Positions 5,648 to 6,231 of a stretch of DNA of 6,231 nt are shown piece by piece (the stretch's first letter is position 1; every line of letters starts with the position of its first letter). Both the position numbers and the translations under genes were made by a program. The stretch spans positions 35,608 through 41,838 of the forward strand of contig PBCW01000069.1 of assembly GCA_002718015.1 (NCBI GenBank), in the 5' to 3' direction. The notes under the pieces are model-generated. The model was not told where the DNA came from, ran no database searches, and was given only the letters and a program-made list of their open reading frames with translations. The DNA is from Rhodospirillaceae bacterium (GTDB lineage Bacteria > Pseudomonadota > Alphaproteobacteria > UBA8366).

Positions 5648-6231
5648 TCATCCGTCGTTCAGATGACAGGCCGACACCCGGCCGGGTGCGATCTCGCGCA
5701 ATTGGGGCCGTTCTTCGCGACAGCGCGCCGTCGCATGCGGGCAGCGCGGATGGAAATGACAGCCCGGCGGCGGGTCCAGGGGCGACGGGATTTCCCCGGC
5801 GATCGGCTGATAATCGAAACCGCGCACATCGAGGCGCGGAACTTCGTTCAACAACGCCTGGGTATAGGGATGGTTGGCGCTGTCGAAAATATCCTCGGTC
5901 GAGGCGATCTCGACGATCCGGCCCAGATACATGATCACCACCCGGTCGGAGATATGTTCGACCACCGAAAGATCATGGCTGATGAACAGATAGGTCAGAT
6001 CCAGATCTTCGCGCAGGTCCATGAACAGGTTGATGACCTGGGCCTGGATCGAAACGTCCAAGGCCGCGATGGCTTCGTCACAGACCAGGAACTCCGGCTT
6101 CACCGCCAGCGCGCGGGCGATGCCGATGCGCTGACGCTGGCCGCCCGAGAACTGGTGCGGATAGCGTTTGCGGTATTCCGGGTCCAGGCCGACCCGTTCC
6201 ATTACCTGGGCGACGTAATCGGCGGCGTCGG
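5648..6231 (-). CDS. oligopeptide/dipeptide ABC transporter ATP-binding protein (OppF/DppF or DppD type), C-terminal part
   Basis: This is the cytoplasmic nucleotide-binding subunit that powers an inner-membrane peptide importer. The window cuts its 5' end: the frame continues open past the internal ATG at 6202 to the right edge, so Walker A is not seen. Visible motifs are the ABC signature [15 protein letters not shown], Walker B with catalytic glutamate in FLVCDEA, the D-loop ALDVSIQ, and the switch histidine in FISHDL. After the ATPase core comes the oligo_HPY-type C-terminal extension with NHPYTQALL and a four-cysteine cluster (C-x5-C-x6-C-x17-C) beginning at GCHFHPRC, which coordinates an iron-sulfur cluster in some characterised peptide-transporter ATPases. 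It ends with TGA six bases before the amidohydrolase-like gene. Whether it was the D or F subunit cannot be decided without the upstream genes. Confidence 0.96.
   Translation of the reverse strand, partial: DAADYVAQVMERVGLDPEYRKRYPHQFSGGQRQRIGIARALAVKPEFLVCDEAIAALDVSIQAQVINLFMDLREDLDLTYLFISHDLSVVEHISDRVVIMYLGRIVEIASTEDIFDSANHPYTQALLNEVPRLDVRGFDYQPIAGEIPSPLDPPPGCHFHPRCPHATARCREERPQLREIAPGRVSACHLNDG

Noticed and set aside
5648..6202. Treating the ATG at 6202 as the start of the ABC ATPase
   Set aside because: The frame stays open to the window edge with plausible family sequence, and a start here would lack Walker A. It is a partial gene, not a short one.

Overview
This looks like a chromosomal fragment from an alphaproteobacterium, probably Rhodospirillales-like. 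That placement is inferred from an EPSP synthase gene beside a FYDLN-acid zinc-ribbon gene and tRNA-Ala, and from GC-rich metabolic, signalling and transport genes. No species can be named from the sequence alone.

Left part (1 to about 1165, moderate GC; hand-counted lines give roughly 42-55%): the 5' end of aroA on the minus strand runs off the left edge. Divergent from it is a small FYDLN-acid (TIGR02300-type) zinc-ribbon protein on the plus strand, followed by tRNA-Ala(GGC) with an encoded CCA end. A strong intrinsic terminator follows the tRNA.

Right part (about 1190 to 6231, clearly GC-rich; sample lines 58-72%): after a roughly 330-base gene-free stretch comes a luciferase-like (LLM) flavin/F420 oxidoreductase on the plus strand. 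It converges with a minus-strand block that reads from the right edge leftward: an oligopeptide/dipeptide ABC transporter ATPase (5' end cut by the window), a shortened N-formylglutamate amidohydrolase-like gene 6 bases downstream, and then a large membrane-bound PAS-PAS histidine kinase. The kinase start overlaps the stop of a possible 16-codon leader ORF that carries the only good Shine-Dalgarno sequence there.

How they fit together: the ABC ATPase and amidohydrolase-like gene look like the tail of a peptide-uptake operon. The kinase may be co-transcribed with them or use its own promoter in the 79-base gap. No response regulator is visible. The points most worth a second look are the abrupt composition change at the tRNA with a T-arm-like copy just beyond the terminator, the internally deleted amidohydrolase, and the leader-ORF/kinase ATGA overlap. 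I found no mobile element, CRISPR array or clearly new defence system.
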